From: Paenibacillus sp. FSL K6-1330 | Lineage (GTDB): Bacteria > Bacillota > Bacilli > Paenibacillales > Paenibacillaceae | Reading direction: 5' to 3' | Length of the DNA: 64,000 nucleotides | NCBI RefSeq assembly: GCF_037976825.1 | Contig: NZ_CP150269.1 | Coordinates: forward strand, 3,361,501-3,425,500 | Shown here: positions 27,255-35,985 of the stretch, in pieces | Layout: each line of letters opens with the position of its first letter | Position numbering within the stretch: the stretch's first letter is position 1 | Made by a program: the position numbers and the translations under genes | Notes under the pieces: model-generated | Databases searched by the model: none | What the model was told of the DNA's origin: nothing | Seen by the model: the letters and a program-made list of their open reading frames with translations, nothing else

Positions 27255-28460
27255 ATGAAACGGATATTGGCGTTGATTCTCCTACATATCGTCATCACTC
27301 TTCTTTTAAGCGGTTGCTGGAACCGCAGAGAATTGAACGAATTGGCCATAGCGGTAGCCGCAGGGGTTGATTGGGTGGACGGCCGCTACCGTTTATCGGT
27401 CCAAGTCGCTATTCCCGGGCAGATTACCGCCAAAAGAAGCGGAAGTCCCCAAGCGCCTGCTACACTTTTTACGGCTGAAGGCGATACCATATTTGAGGCG
27501 GCCAGGAGAATAACCCAGATTAGCCCGCGAAAAATTTATTTTTCCCATTTACGGATGTTTCTGATGGATGAGGCGATGGCAAGGGAAGGGATAGCCAAAG
27601 TTCTGGACCTTCTGTCCAGGGATCACGAATTCCGACCCGATTTCTACCTGGTTATTACCAAAGGAGCAACGGCGGAGGAAACTTTGAAAATCATGACGTC
27701 CATGGAAACAGTTCCTGCCAATAAACTTTACGATTCCCTGCAAATCTCGGAGAAGGTTTGGTCACCCAGCATGGCTGTGACACTGGATCAATTGATAAGT
27801 GATATTACCAGCAACGGGAAACACCCCGTGCTTACAGGACTGGTGATAACAGGGAATCGGGATCTTGGAAAAACGAAGAAAAACGTAGAAAATATCGATA
27901 CACCGAGTCAATTGAAATATTCGGGGCTTGCCGTTTTCAAATTTGACAAACTGATTGGCTGGTTAAACGAGAAGGATAGCAGAGGTTATCGACTCATAAG
28001 GGGGCACGTGAAAAGCTCTGTAGCTTTTGTTCCCTGTCGGAATGACGGAAAGGTTATCGTGGAGACGCTGAGGACCGATGCCAAGTTGAAGGGGAAAATC
28101 ATCGAATCCCGTCCTGCAATGGATATCCGAATTAATTTGGAGGGAAATATTGGTGCAGTGGAGTGCAGCGGCTTGGATCTGTCTCAACCTGCGACCGTGA
28201 AGGATCTCGAAGTCGAAATGGAAGAAAAAATAACCCAAGGCTTGGAGTCCGTTATCAATAAAGTGCAAACTGAGTTTAAAGTCGACATATTCGGATTCGG
28301 GGAGGCTTTTCGCCGTTCGCATCCGAAGGCATGGAAAGAAATGGAGGACGCATGGAACGACCGATATTTTCCGAACCTCGAGACCCATATTCAAGTGGAT
28401 TACAAAATACGGCGAACCGGAACAACCAATGATTCTTTTCTAAATGATCTAAAGGAATGA
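27255..28460 (+). CDS. Spore germination receptor C subunit, Ger(x)C lipoprotein
   Basis: The protein has about 401 residues. Its lipoprotein signal ends with LLLSGCWNRRELNEL (lipidated C21), and this motif is diagnostic of Ger(x)C proteins. The rest has the three-domain GerBC layout, including ATAEETLKIMTSMETVPANKLYDS and the late EFKVDIFGFGEAFRRSHPKAWKEM stretch. ATG 27255 is preferred over ATG 27222 because it gives a normal signal peptide and has GAGTGA upstream. C subunits are anchored on the outer face of the spore inner membrane and complete the receptor with A and B. Confidence 0.93.
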   Translation: MKRILALILLHIVITLLLSGCWNRRELNELAIAVAAGVDWVDGRYRLSVQVAIPGQITAKRSGSPQAPATLFTAEGDTIFEAARRITQISPRKIYFSHLRMFLMDEAMAREGIAKVLDLLSRDHEFRPDFYLVITKGATAEETLKIMTSMETVPANKLYDSLQISEKVWSPSMAVTLDQLISDITSNGKHPVLTGLVITGNRDLGKTKKNVENIDTPSQLKYSGLAVFKFDKLIGWLNEKDSRGYRLIRGHVKSSVAFVPCRNDGKVIVETLRTDAKLKGKIIESRPAMDIRINLEGNIGAVECSGLDLSQPATVKDLEVEMEEKITQGLESVINKVQTEFKVDIFGFGEAFRRSHPKAWKEMEDAWNDRYFPNLETHIQVDYKIRRTGTTNDSFLNDLKE

Positions 28461-28469
28461 GGCGAATTG

Positions 28470-28709
28470 ATGCTGAATATCGCGATTATTGCAATTTCAG
28501 CCACCATCTTAACCTGGCTGGAGCTGCCGAGGATGCTCCGGGAAAAAGAAATTAGGGAAATCTGGGGGTTTACGGTATTCATGATCGTTGGCATTGGAAT
28601 TAGTGTGGCCCAAACGGTCATGAACGATATTCCAACTCCTCTGATTATGATAACCATCGTATTCAAGCCGTTCAGTGATTGGCTTTCTATCATCGGTTTG
28701 ACCCACTAA
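28470..28709 (+). CDS. Small membrane protein, probable germination receptor D subunit
   Basis: This 79-residue protein has two hydrophobic segments (about 1-15 and 32-50) and a further amphipathic C-terminus. Small two-span D proteins encoded in or beside ger operons of Bacillus modulate receptor function, and this gene fits by size, topology and location between the C and B genes. GAGGCG lies five bases before ATG 28470, better than the TTG three bases upstream. Similarity to characterised D subunits cannot be shown by eye alone. Confidence 0.75.
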   Translation: MLNIAIIAISATILTWLELPRMLREKEIREIWGFTVFMIVGIGISVAQTVMNDIPTPLIMITIVFKPFSDWLSIIGLTH

Positions 28710-28726
28710 GAAAAGGAGCAGGAAAG

Positions 28727-29851
28727 ATGCCCGTAGTCAAAATTTCGTTGCGCCAGGTCAGCATTTTAACCGCTATGTATACGATCGGAAGCGCTATTCT
28801 TATCGTTCCTTCGGGTACGGCTAACATTGCTAAGCAAGATGCTTGGATAGCCGCTTTGGTTGGGATCGGTCTCGGATTCATCATCTTGGCGGTGCAGCTG
28901 CAATTGTCTAAAAAGTATCCGGAAACCAATTTGATGCAATTGTCCGAGAAACTTTTAGGAAAATGGATAGGCAAAACGGTAAACTTTCTGTTTTTAATTA
29001 CATTGCTCCTAAGTGGTCCCGCTTCAGTGTTACACGAAATTAGCGACTTCATGACCATCCAAATGCTGCCCGAAACCCCGGTTCAGGCGATCATTTTCCT
29101 CTTCGGGGCCCTTGTTGTCTTGGGGGTGCGGTTAGGGCTGGAAGTGCTGGCCAGATCAGCGGAGATGCTGTTTCCATGGTTTCTTCTTCTGTTTCTGTCC
29201 ATGAGCATTTTATTATTGTCGGAGATTAAATGGGAGAATGCACTTCCCGTTTTCGAATCGGGGGCCCACCCTATCCTCCAGGCCGCAATCTCTTTTGTTA
29301 GTACTGCGTTTTTGCCGCACATCGTGTTGATGATCATCTATCCGGGGGCTGTTAACCGACCGGCAGAGGCTTACAAGGCCGTATATATCGGAAGCCTATT
29401 CGGTGCGGGGGTGCTTTTTACGATTATTGGATTAGCGATATTGGTCTTGGGTCCGGACATTACGGCACGAAATCTGTATCCCAGCTATATGCTGGCCAAA
29501 AAAATCAATATCGGCAATTTTCTTCAGCGTATTGAAGCAGTCATGGCGGTGATGTGGTTTATCACTTTATTTTTCCGTATCTCCTTGTATTTTTATGCCA
29601 TTGCGATCGGCGTAAGCCAGATATTTAATATCAAAAATTATCAGCCGCTGGTCGTGCCGCTAGGCTGGATTTTGGCTGCGGTTTCCGTCTTCATATATCC
29701 CAATGTTCCATTCAAGGTAGAATGGGATACAAAGACTTGGATACCCTATACAATTACGATCGGATTTATATTCCCGCTGCTGTTGTTCTGCATGCACGGG
29801 ATCCGGAAAATGCGGTCCAAAAAAACAAAAAAGTCCTCGAAATCCGGCTGA
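28727..29851 (+). CDS. Spore germination receptor B subunit (GerAB/GerKB family)
   Basis: This 374-residue protein has about ten membrane spans and belongs to the amino-acid transporter-like APC superfamily. It starts MPVVKISLRQVSILTAMYTI, as is typical of GerKB (ISxxQ near the N-terminus). In germination receptors the B subunit carries the germinant-binding site. ATG 28727 has AAAAGGAG eight bases upstream; an in-frame start at 28679 lies inside the previous gene and is rejected. The operon order A-C-D-B resembles gerK with the D gene moved inside. Confidence 0.93.
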   Translation: MPVVKISLRQVSILTAMYTIGSAILIVPSGTANIAKQDAWIAALVGIGLGFIILAVQLQLSKKYPETNLMQLSEKLLGKWIGKTVNFLFLITLLLSGPASVLHEISDFMTIQMLPETPVQAIIFLFGALVVLGVRLGLEVLARSAEMLFPWFLLLFLSMSILLLSEIKWENALPVFESGAHPILQAAISFVSTAFLPHIVLMIIYPGAVNRPAEAYKAVYIGSLFGAGVLFTIIGLAILVLGPDITARNLYPSYMLAKKINIGNFLQRIEAVMAVMWFITLFFRISLYFYAIAIGVSQIFNIKNYQPLVVPLGWILAAVSVFIYPNVPFKVEWDTKTWIPYTITIGFIFPLLLFCMHGIRKMRSKKTKKSSKSG

Positions 29852-29932
29852 ACGGTTGGAGGACAAGTGGGTTACTTGATAATCCACTGTAATGGTAATT
29901 GAAAAGGATATAGCTTGGAGTTCTTGTTCGAT

Positions 29933-29956
29933 CCGTCTACTTGTAGACGGTTTTTT
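29933..29956 (+). terminator. Intrinsic terminator of the ger operon
   Basis: CCGTCTAC (29933-29940) and GTAGACGG (29943-29950) form a tight stem followed by six T residues. Confidence 0.9.
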
Positions 29957-30046
29957 ATGTTGAGCTGGCTGGAAAGGCTGGATGTTTCTGATGCGCTGGT
30001 AATATATGAAGTCACTAAGACTTCATTAAAGAACGGCTATCGTGCT

Positions 30047-30454
30047 TTATGCCAAATCCTTAGGTTTATCACCGATCAAGCCCAACAAAAACATCTGTGA
30101 ATAAGCGTAACCTTTATAAGTCTTGGATAAACACGAAGGAATCGTAAGATCCAGATCCATATAGGTAGTCAAGATTAATTGTGTGAACTCCTTCTGGTTC
30201 GTCAAGGATTGCTCCTGCAATTGTTTGGCGAATTCCTTGCTGACATGTTCTCTTCCTCCAAGTGCTTGCTGTAATTCGTATCCTGCCAAATATAACTCGG
30301 CAGCTGTATCTTCATCTGTTCCTCGATGCTCAGCTACATAATTGCCGATCCAGTCGCGAACAAGAGAAGAAGGGTCTGTGTTATTGTCCTTCGCAATCTC
30401 TTGAAAGCTCTCCTTGAGGTCTTTGGATAGACGGATGTGCAGATTGGTATCCAT
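30047..30454 (-). CDS. Ribbon-helix-helix (RHH/CopG-like) protein
   Basis: The protein has about 135 residues. The N-terminal 45 residues, MDTNLHIRLSKDLKESFQEI onward with SSLVRDWIGNYV, fit an RHH DNA-binding fold: a basic beta strand followed by two helices. The C-terminal 90 residues are helical with no motif I recognise. The ATG at 30454 has AAGGAGG nine bases upstream. The promoter region holds tandem TGTTAACAC/TGTCAACAC repeats, so autoregulation is likely. No toxin-like partner lies next to it on the same strand. Confidence 0.65.
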   Translation of the reverse strand: MDTNLHIRLSKDLKESFQEIAKDNNTDPSSLVRDWIGNYVAEHRGTDEDTAAELYLAGYELQQALGGREHVSKEFAKQLQEQSLTNQKEFTQLILTTYMDLDLTIPSCLSKTYKGYAYSQMFLLGLIGDKPKDLA

Positions 30455-30484
30455 TGGCAAAAGCCTCCTTAACGTAGTGAATTT

Positions 30485-30514
30485 ATTGTATTCAAAATGT
30501 TAACACATTGTCAA
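30485..30514 (-). promoter_or_regulatory. Promoter of the RHH gene with tandem operator repeats
   Basis: On the minus strand TTGACA (30514-30509), 18 bases, TACAAT (30490-30485). TGTTAACAC (30499-30507) and TGTCAACAC (30509-30517) are near-identical repeats ten bases apart, one helical turn, covering the -35 and spacer. This is the usual layout for cooperative RHH binding. Confidence 0.75.
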
Positions 30515-30662
30515 CACAATACATACACAATTCAAACGAGATAGCCTAGTGGATATCTCACATCCTCTCAAGAACTGATGCCGACTGAAACCCCGCGTCC
30601 CTTGCAGTCGTATATGAACATTGTCATCTCTGACATCGTTAACAAGGGGAGGAGATAAACCC

Positions 30663-31505
30663 GTGGCCAAGCAACGTAAAAATAAACCCTGTCGTACAGG
30701 TATGTATACATATAAGCAGAATAGGAGAAGACACCGCAAAGGATCCGAAGACACCCGCTTCGATCGGTTCTGGTTCCGGATTGTGGAAGCGATCGGATGG
30801 ATCATCCTGCTCGGATCATTTCTAATGTATTGGGATTCCGCCCGGCTCACGGCTATTATATTCAAAGCTCAGCCGGTCCATCAGTTGACATCCGAAACGA
30901 CTGGCTATGTACGGCTCGAAGGTCAGGCAGGAGGAGAAGCGGCATACACGGACGAAGGCAAGCTTCAGGATCGTTACGCTCTGCTCCAGAAAGAGCCGTT
31001 CCGCTGGGAATGCGGCAAGGGCGGTTGCGAATACAAGCTGGATGATAACGGAAGCCACCGATTATGGGGAAGTTCAGAGTTAAACGGAGTAACGGTTCAG
31101 GCGGAACGGTTCAGGTTCTACACGGACTGGCTTCCGCTGAATTTTGCGACGGTTGAACCAAAACAATTATCCCTGATTTACCAAGGAAATTCATCCCGTC
31201 CACTGCTGATGGAAAGCCCCAAGGGCACGGCTTACGGTTATTATGCCGTCTCCCCCGGAGATTGGGTGACGGTAATTGGCCGGGCTAACAAAGGCCAGCT
31301 GGAAGCCTTCATCTTACCGGGGGACGATACGAAGCAGCCTGTTCTGCTGATCGGTACGAGTGTTGAACAGATGCTGTCGGAAGAAAAGGGAGTCCAGACC
31401 ATGTATTTGATCATTTCTTGTATCGTCGCATTGATGCTGCTCCCTAAGATGATCGGAAGAACTAGGCGAATCACTCAATGGATAAAGACTAGAAGAGCGA
31501 GATAA
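30663..31505 (+). CDS. Membrane protein of unknown function with two transmembrane segments
   Basis: The protein has about 280 residues. A very basic N-terminus (RRRHRKG) precedes TM1 (about 37-57). An extracytoplasmic domain of about 190 residues follows (with a WECGKGGCEYKL Cys pair), then TM2 (about 248-264) and a basic tail. The topology recalls GIDE-type domains, with two spans flanking a beta-rich domain, but I cannot confirm that. The GTG at 30663 has GGGGAGGAG upstream; the longer reading from 30621 lacks a ribosome site. The gene is alone, with unrelated neighbours. Confidence 0.7.
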   Translation: MAKQRKNKPCRTGMYTYKQNRRRHRKGSEDTRFDRFWFRIVEAIGWIILLGSFLMYWDSARLTAIIFKAQPVHQLTSETTGYVRLEGQAGGEAAYTDEGKLQDRYALLQKEPFRWECGKGGCEYKLDDNGSHRLWGSSELNGVTVQAERFRFYTDWLPLNFATVEPKQLSLIYQGNSSRPLLMESPKGTAYGYYAVSPGDWVTVIGRANKGQLEAFILPGDDTKQPVLLIGTSVEQMLSEEKGVQTMYLIISCIVALMLLPKMIGRTRRITQWIKTRRAR

Positions 31506-32034
31506 TATGAGCTGCATACGGAGGCGAGGATCATTGCTGCGGCGAAGGCCGCGGCTATATCTATTGGAAATTTGGTCTTCTAAATTGGTAATAACGAGCG
31601 GCTGATCCAAAGGTGTAGACGCTGGTGTTCAGCGATTTGCCCCCTACGGAGGACAATGCCACGCAGGCAGCCGAGCATAGTATTTGTCTTGTCTTGAACG
31701 GTTTGCATTCATCGTGAACAGCAAAGGGAGCCCGGTGATCAGGTGGCCGTTGAACCACTCATAGCTTGCGGCCACTGCTCCAATTGCCGAAGAGGTATGG
31801 CGAACCTGTACTCGAACAGCGGCGGTTACGGTTATTCCATTTCTGGCGGGTTCGCGGGCCAATGATCGAAAATAATGCAAAATTTTAGTTGATATGCACT
31901 TATCCTAATGAATCAGCCGAATTTAATGAAAAATAGATATATCATCCAATCAGCCTGTTTTTTTATATATAATTAAATCTTACATTTTTTATATAAACCA
32001 CTTAGGTTAATAAAAGCAAAGTGAGGTGAGCGTG
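31506..32034. other. Gap with no supported gene, possibly degenerate coding DNA
   Basis: About 500 bases. 31506-31870 is as GC-rich as genes and holds overlapping minus-strand open stretches (31561-31758 and 31644-31880) without ribosome sites or recognisable domains, which may be the remains of a decayed gene. From 31880 the DNA becomes AT-rich and probably carries the grpB promoter. No RNA structure is recognised. Confidence 0.35.
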
Positions 32035-32574
32035 ATGGAGGATACCATCACCATTGTAGAATATGAGCAAAGCTGGGCGGAAACTTTTGAATCCGAAAAA
32101 GAAGCGTTGCTTACGAGACTTGGTACCGAAGCGGTAGCAATCGAGCATGTGGGGAGTACCGCGATTCCCGGGCAGGCATCCAAGCCGGTGATCGACATCT
32201 TTGTCGGCTTGACGCCGCTGCGGCCGGTCGCCTATTACGAATCACGGTTCGATCCGGTCATCTATCCGCATATTCAAACCGGAATGCAGGGGAGATATTT
32301 ATTTGCAATGCGTACGGAAGGAAAGTGGACCCATAATGTCCACCTTATGATGTATGATGATTTGTTCCATACGAGAAATGAAATTTTGCTGCGAGATTAT
32401 TTGCGTAGTCATCCAGAGCTTGTAACGCAGTACGGCGAAGTAAAAAGGGTGGCTGCCCAGAACGCAAATTCCATGGAAGCCTACACGATGGAGAAAACCG
32501 CTTTTATTCAGATGGTTGTGGATGCGGCCCGAAGTGAGCTGGGCCTTCCGCTGCAAAATGTGTGGGAAGATTAG
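32035..32574 (+). CDS. GrpB/UPF0157 family protein (nucleotidyltransferase fold)
   Basis: This 179-residue protein has the family hallmarks IEHVGSTAIPGQASKPVIDIFVG, where G-S-T and the D-x-F part form a nucleotidyltransferase-like active site, and HLMMYDD later on. GrpB proteins are widespread but functionally undefined; some are fused to dephospho-CoA kinase in other bacteria. GAGGTGAG lies six bases before ATG 32035; the GTG at 32026 overlaps this site and is rejected. It runs convergently to the PhyH gene. Confidence 0.9.
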   Translation: MEDTITIVEYEQSWAETFESEKEALLTRLGTEAVAIEHVGSTAIPGQASKPVIDIFVGLTPLRPVAYYESRFDPVIYPHIQTGMQGRYLFAMRTEGKWTHNVHLMMYDDLFHTRNEILLRDYLRSHPELVTQYGEVKRVAAQNANSMEAYTMEKTAFIQMVVDAARSELGLPLQNVWED

Positions 32575-32625
32575 GATTAAAAACAGCTCGACCAGCGCCA
32601 TCATGATGTGCGCTGGTCAATGAAA

Positions 32626-33432
32626 TCAATGGGGATAAGGCGTTTCAAATTCGACGCCGCACGGACCGCCATTCGGATTGATATCGAGATTGATCTCCGT
32701 ACCGTCTTCCCGGAACAGCGGCCGATAGAATGCACCGATCTTGGCAGCCGACGCGTTCGCGTAGTGGCAGATGAAGGCCCTACGGAAACGGTTGGATTTG
32801 TTGCGGTAAGAGCCGTGGATCAGGTTGCCGTTAAAGAACAGCACATCGCCTTTGTCCATGATGGCGGGAAGGACCTTTTTATCCTTGGGCGGCTTCACGA
32901 AGTGAGTGGTAAATGACTCGTTCGAATCGGCTTTCTCCGGGCACACCAGTTCATAATCACTTGTTTTCGGAACAACGAGCAACCCGCCGTTCTGCTCATC
33001 AGCCGGATCGATTGCGGTCCATGCCGCGATACAGTTGCCCGGCTCGACCTGCAGGTAGAAGTTGTCCTGGTGCAGCGCCTGACCGCGGGAACCCGGGGGT
33101 TTGTAATAGAACATACTTTGAGCCGCGAGTGCCGGTTCGCCATACAAATCGGCTAGCACCTCCATAACGGGCTTATGCAGCATGTATTTTTTCGCGGTTG
33201 CATTAAAGCGGTGCGGATGCATCACACGAGGATAACGCTTCAGCGGTTCGACATCTTCATCATCTAACACCGGCTCAAAGTGGCCGGGAATAGTAGTGTG
33301 GCTGATCACCTCGAACGTCGCTTCGATTTCCGACAGCTCTTCCTGGCGGAAGAGCCCTTTTACAATTAAATATCCCTCCGTTTCGAACTTGTGCAGCTGC
33401 TCTACCGTCAATACGTTTAACCTCTCACGCAT
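32626..33432 (-). CDS. Phytanoyl-CoA dioxygenase (PhyH) family protein, copy 1
   Basis: This 268-residue Fe(II)/2-oxoglutarate-dependent oxygenase has the iron ligands in ALHQDNFYL (H121, D123) and in LIHGSYRNKS (distal H206), with an Arg-rich RFRRAF segment for 2-oxoglutarate. PhyH members hydroxylate diverse small molecules such as ectoine, fatty acids and secondary metabolites; the substrate is unknown. The start ATG at 33432 has GGGAGGAA upstream. It is divergent from an AraC-family gene at 33566, which probably regulates it. A second PhyH/AraC pair exists at 52.4-54.2 kb. Confidence 0.88.
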   Translation of the reverse strand: MRERLNVLTVEQLHKFETEGYLIVKGLFRQEELSEIEATFEVISHTTIPGHFEPVLDDEDVEPLKRYPRVMHPHRFNATAKKYMLHKPVMEVLADLYGEPALAAQSMFYYKPPGSRGQALHQDNFYLQVEPGNCIAAWTAIDPADEQNGGLLVVPKTSDYELVCPEKADSNESFTTHFVKPPKDKKVLPAIMDKGDVLFFNGNLIHGSYRNKSNRFRRAFICHYANASAAKIGAFYRPLFREDGTEINLDINPNGGPCGVEFETPYPH

Positions 33433-33467
33433 AGAAATTCCTCCCGTAAGATTATTATTTCTTCCTG

Positions 33468-33496
33468 TTGACAATAGAATAAGGCCTGCTTATCTT
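33468..33496 (+). promoter_or_regulatory. Promoter of the AraC gene in the divergent region
   Basis: TTGACA (33468-33473), 17 bases, TATCTT (33491-33496), upstream of the GTG at 33566. The same 130-base intergenic region must also hold the PhyH promoter. Confidence 0.65.
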
Positions 33497-33565
33497 GAGA
33501 GGAAGTATGATATCTGCTTATTATTACCGGAATTCTGCTATTCGAGGACAGAGGAGGAGAGGCTT

Positions 33566-34372
33566 GTGCAGACGCCTGACGGACGGGAAGGCATATCCTT
33601 AGAAAGTACCGGAACCATATTCGGCGACCATTTCGATCAAGACGATGCTTATCGCCTGCGTCGTCCTCACGGGATGCAGGACTGGCTGCTTGTCTACACG
33701 CTGCATGGAGAGGGCTATGTCCGGACGCCTGCCGGAGAGAAACGCTGCGGGCCCGGGCAGCTCGGGCTGCTGCGCGCCAACGTCGCTCATGAGTATGGGA
33801 CAGTCCAAGGGAAGCGCTGGAACTTCCTATGGATTCATTATCCCGGGCTTCCGGAAAACAGGATGCTGCGTCATGAGGAGTTTCTGATCGAAACGCTTCC
33901 CGATGAACGTGCTCGGAGGCGTGTCGAGTTAGCGTTTCGGAATGTGCTGCAAGATTCGCTGGACCGGTTAGACCTGTGGGAGGCACTATGCGAGAACGCG
34001 CTGCGCGAGATTTTACTTCTGCTTGCACAGCGCACGAACAAAAGATTTGATCCAAGGGTCGAACAAACACTCGGCCTGTTGTCCCGTTCGTTAAAAGAAG
34101 ATATTCGAATTGACGCCATATCGCGAGAAATCGGAATATCGGGGTCAAGGCTGGCCCACTTGTTTAAGCAAGAAACGGGGTACACCATCGTGGAGCATCT
34201 GAATCAAATGAGGGTTCGCCATGCCGCCTTATTGATGATCCACTCCGGCCGTACGGCGAACGAAGCCGCGCAGGATGTCGGGTTTAACAGTTACAATCAT
34301 TTTGCCGATCAGTTTCGCAAACAGTACGGTGTTTCACCGAGGCAGTATCGCCAGGCGTGTAAGCCTACATGA
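33566..34372 (+). CDS. AraC-family transcriptional regulator
   Basis: The protein has about 268 residues. An N-terminal cupin-like sensor (about 20-130: YTLHGEGYVRTPAGEKR, GQLGLLRANVAHEYG) is followed by two helix-turn-helix units (about 165-265: IDAISREIGISGSRLAHLFK and ANEAAQDVGFNSYNHFADQF). The GTG at 33566 has an AGGAGGAGAGG site; the longer open frame from 33296 overlaps the divergent PhyH gene and is not used. Cupin-type AraC regulators usually sense sugars or related small molecules. Divergent placement points to control of the PhyH gene. Confidence 0.9.
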   Translation: MQTPDGREGISLESTGTIFGDHFDQDDAYRLRRPHGMQDWLLVYTLHGEGYVRTPAGEKRCGPGQLGLLRANVAHEYGTVQGKRWNFLWIHYPGLPENRMLRHEEFLIETLPDERARRRVELAFRNVLQDSLDRLDLWEALCENALREILLLLAQRTNKRFDPRVEQTLGLLSRSLKEDIRIDAISREIGISGSRLAHLFKQETGYTIVEHLNQMRVRHAALLMIHSGRTANEAAQDVGFNSYNHFADQFRKQYGVSPRQYRQACKPT

Positions 34373-34521
34373 ATGCTGCCAGGCTTTTTATGTATTATGC
34401 ATGGAATCATGCTAAGAGAAGAAGCTGCCTGCAATGGCGCCGTGTAGTATGGCTCTGTACAACTTCCCTGATGAGATGTTAAATTATAAGGATGTCCCTC
34501 ATATAGAAAGAAGGTATTAAG

Positions 34522-35427
34522 TTGGCACGATCCTTATATATTGCACTCATCCTCCTAAGTCTCATATGGGGAGGTTCGTTCTTTTTCATTAAAAATCTGC
34601 TGCACGATTTCGGCCCTTGGGGAATCGCCTTCCTGCGGTCGACCTTTGGATTTCTCTTCATTACGATTGTCATGCTCATCATGCGGAAGCCGTTTGCCCT
34701 GCGTGAAATTCGTTGGCTGCCGACCGTCGTGATTGCGATGATCAATATGGCACTGCCATGGACCTTAATCGGGTTTAGCGAAACCAGGTTGGCGAGCAGC
34801 ATGGCTTCGGTATTAAATGCAACAACGCCGATATGGACCATGCTCGTTGGTTTAGTGTTCTTCGGCTCCGTGTTTAGGAGGATTCAATGGATGGGCATGG
34901 GGGTCGCGCTTGTCGGTCTGGTCATTCTGCTCGGCATTCGCCCCGGATCATTTATTACTGTCGATTTCATTGGCTTCGCAGTGATGATAGGTGCTACCTT
35001 GTGTTATGCCGTTGGTTCACAATTATCCAAGCGTTTACTGGGCGGACTGACGATGTATCAGCTAACATTCGGAACGCTGCTTGGGGCGATGGTAGGGAGC
35101 GGTATCATTGCTTTTACTACGGAAAAGATTGATCTTTCGAAGATCGTAGAGCCAGCCAATATAGGTTCTCTTGTTGGCCTTGGCATCTTTGGTTCTGGCG
35201 TGGCGTATATTCTGTTCAATTATATGGTTTTAAAAGGGAGCCCGGAGTTTGCCACATCCGTTACCTATCTCGTTCCTGCAACGGCGATGATCTGGGGATA
35301 TACGCTGCTGGATGAACCGATTGGATGGAGCCTAATTATCGGCTTGATTCTCATTTTATCCGGTGTATTTATCACAAATCGTGGCGGACGAACATCAAAA
35401 GAGAGTTTGGCTGCTGTACCTAAGTAG
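34522..35427 (+). CDS. EamA/DMT-family transporter
   Basis: This 301-residue protein has ten predicted membrane spans in two EamA repeats, beginning LLSLIWGGSFFFIKNLLHDF and, in repeat two, IGFAVMIGATLCYAVGSQLSKR. The conserved LNATTPIWTMLVGLVFFGS and YLVPATAMIWGYTLLDEPIG motifs are present. Family members export amino acids or other metabolites. The start is TTG 34522, with GAAGG upstream. It is 150 bases from the AraC gene and ends with its own terminator. Confidence 0.9.
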   Translation: MARSLYIALILLSLIWGGSFFFIKNLLHDFGPWGIAFLRSTFGFLFITIVMLIMRKPFALREIRWLPTVVIAMINMALPWTLIGFSETRLASSMASVLNATTPIWTMLVGLVFFGSVFRRIQWMGMGVALVGLVILLGIRPGSFITVDFIGFAVMIGATLCYAVGSQLSKRLLGGLTMYQLTFGTLLGAMVGSGIIAFTTEKIDLSKIVEPANIGSLVGLGIFGSGVAYILFNYMVLKGSPEFATSVTYLVPATAMIWGYTLLDEPIGWSLIIGLILILSGVFITNRGGRTSKESLAAVPK

Positions 35428-35445
35428 CATTCATTAGTAACAAGA

Positions 35446-35477
35446 AGGACTGCTGAGAGGCAGTCTTTTATTTTTTT
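35446..35477 (+). terminator. Intrinsic terminator after the EamA gene
   Basis: GACTGC (35448-35453) and GCAGTC (35460-35465) form a stem with G-T extension, and T-rich DNA follows. Confidence 0.8.
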
Positions 35478-35614
35478 ATCCTCTTGCTGTACTTTATATG
35501 AAGCAATCAAGTTATTCAGGAATTTCGCTATGCACGCAAACTGAGGAAATTCATAAAGTGCTTCCAAAAGAGGGAATGATGCCGCGAGTGATACGAATCT
35601 TTATTTACGCCGGG

Positions 35615-35637
35615 CCGCTTAAATTGCGGTTTTTTTG
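35615..35637 (+). terminator. Orphan terminator-like hairpin
   Basis: CCGC (35615-35618) and GCGG (35626-35629) are followed by eight T residues. No gene ends directly upstream, so it may close a short untranslated transcript or be leftover DNA. 35478-35780 otherwise shows no supported gene. Confidence 0.5.
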
Positions 35638-35781
35638 TCGTTAACCCGCTGCGTTTTGTTATTTTCCTATTGGTTTTAAAGCTTGAAAATACGATGAAGA
35701 CTTTGTGATTATTCTACTTCTTTTGCAAAATCCACTTTGGCCTATAGCAGGACAAATGTAATGAAGCGTGATAAATATCGA

Positions 35782-35810
35782 TTGACACCATCTTGGTATT
35801 TGCCTAATAT
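35782..35810 (+). promoter_or_regulatory. Sigma-A promoter of the large secreted protein gene
   Basis: TTGACA (35782-35787), 17 bases, TAATAT (35805-35810). GGGCC-AGAC-GGCCC follows at 35813-35826, a small dyad at the expected transcription start that could be an operator or a 5' mRNA hairpin. Confidence 0.8.
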
Positions 35811-35985
35811 ACGGGCCAGACGGCCCCCATCCATGTTATATATTCTACTTACAAGGGGCTTATCAATCCATCGGTAAAGGAGGTTCGTATACAAAGACAG
35901 TGACTAAACGCTCGCATGCGATGCGATCTGCCTGCATGTGGAACGATCCTTCGGGAAACAACGATTGAATCTAAGGAGGTTATTT

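Noticed and set aside
33296..33565. N-terminal extension of the AraC gene
   Set aside because: It would overlap the divergent PhyH coding region, and a strong ribosome site precedes GTG 33566 instead.
33417..34148. Minus-strand open frame (243 codons) opposite the AraC gene
   Set aside because: It is Arg/Ser/His-rich, typical of a shadow frame, and overlaps the confident AraC and the divergent promoter.
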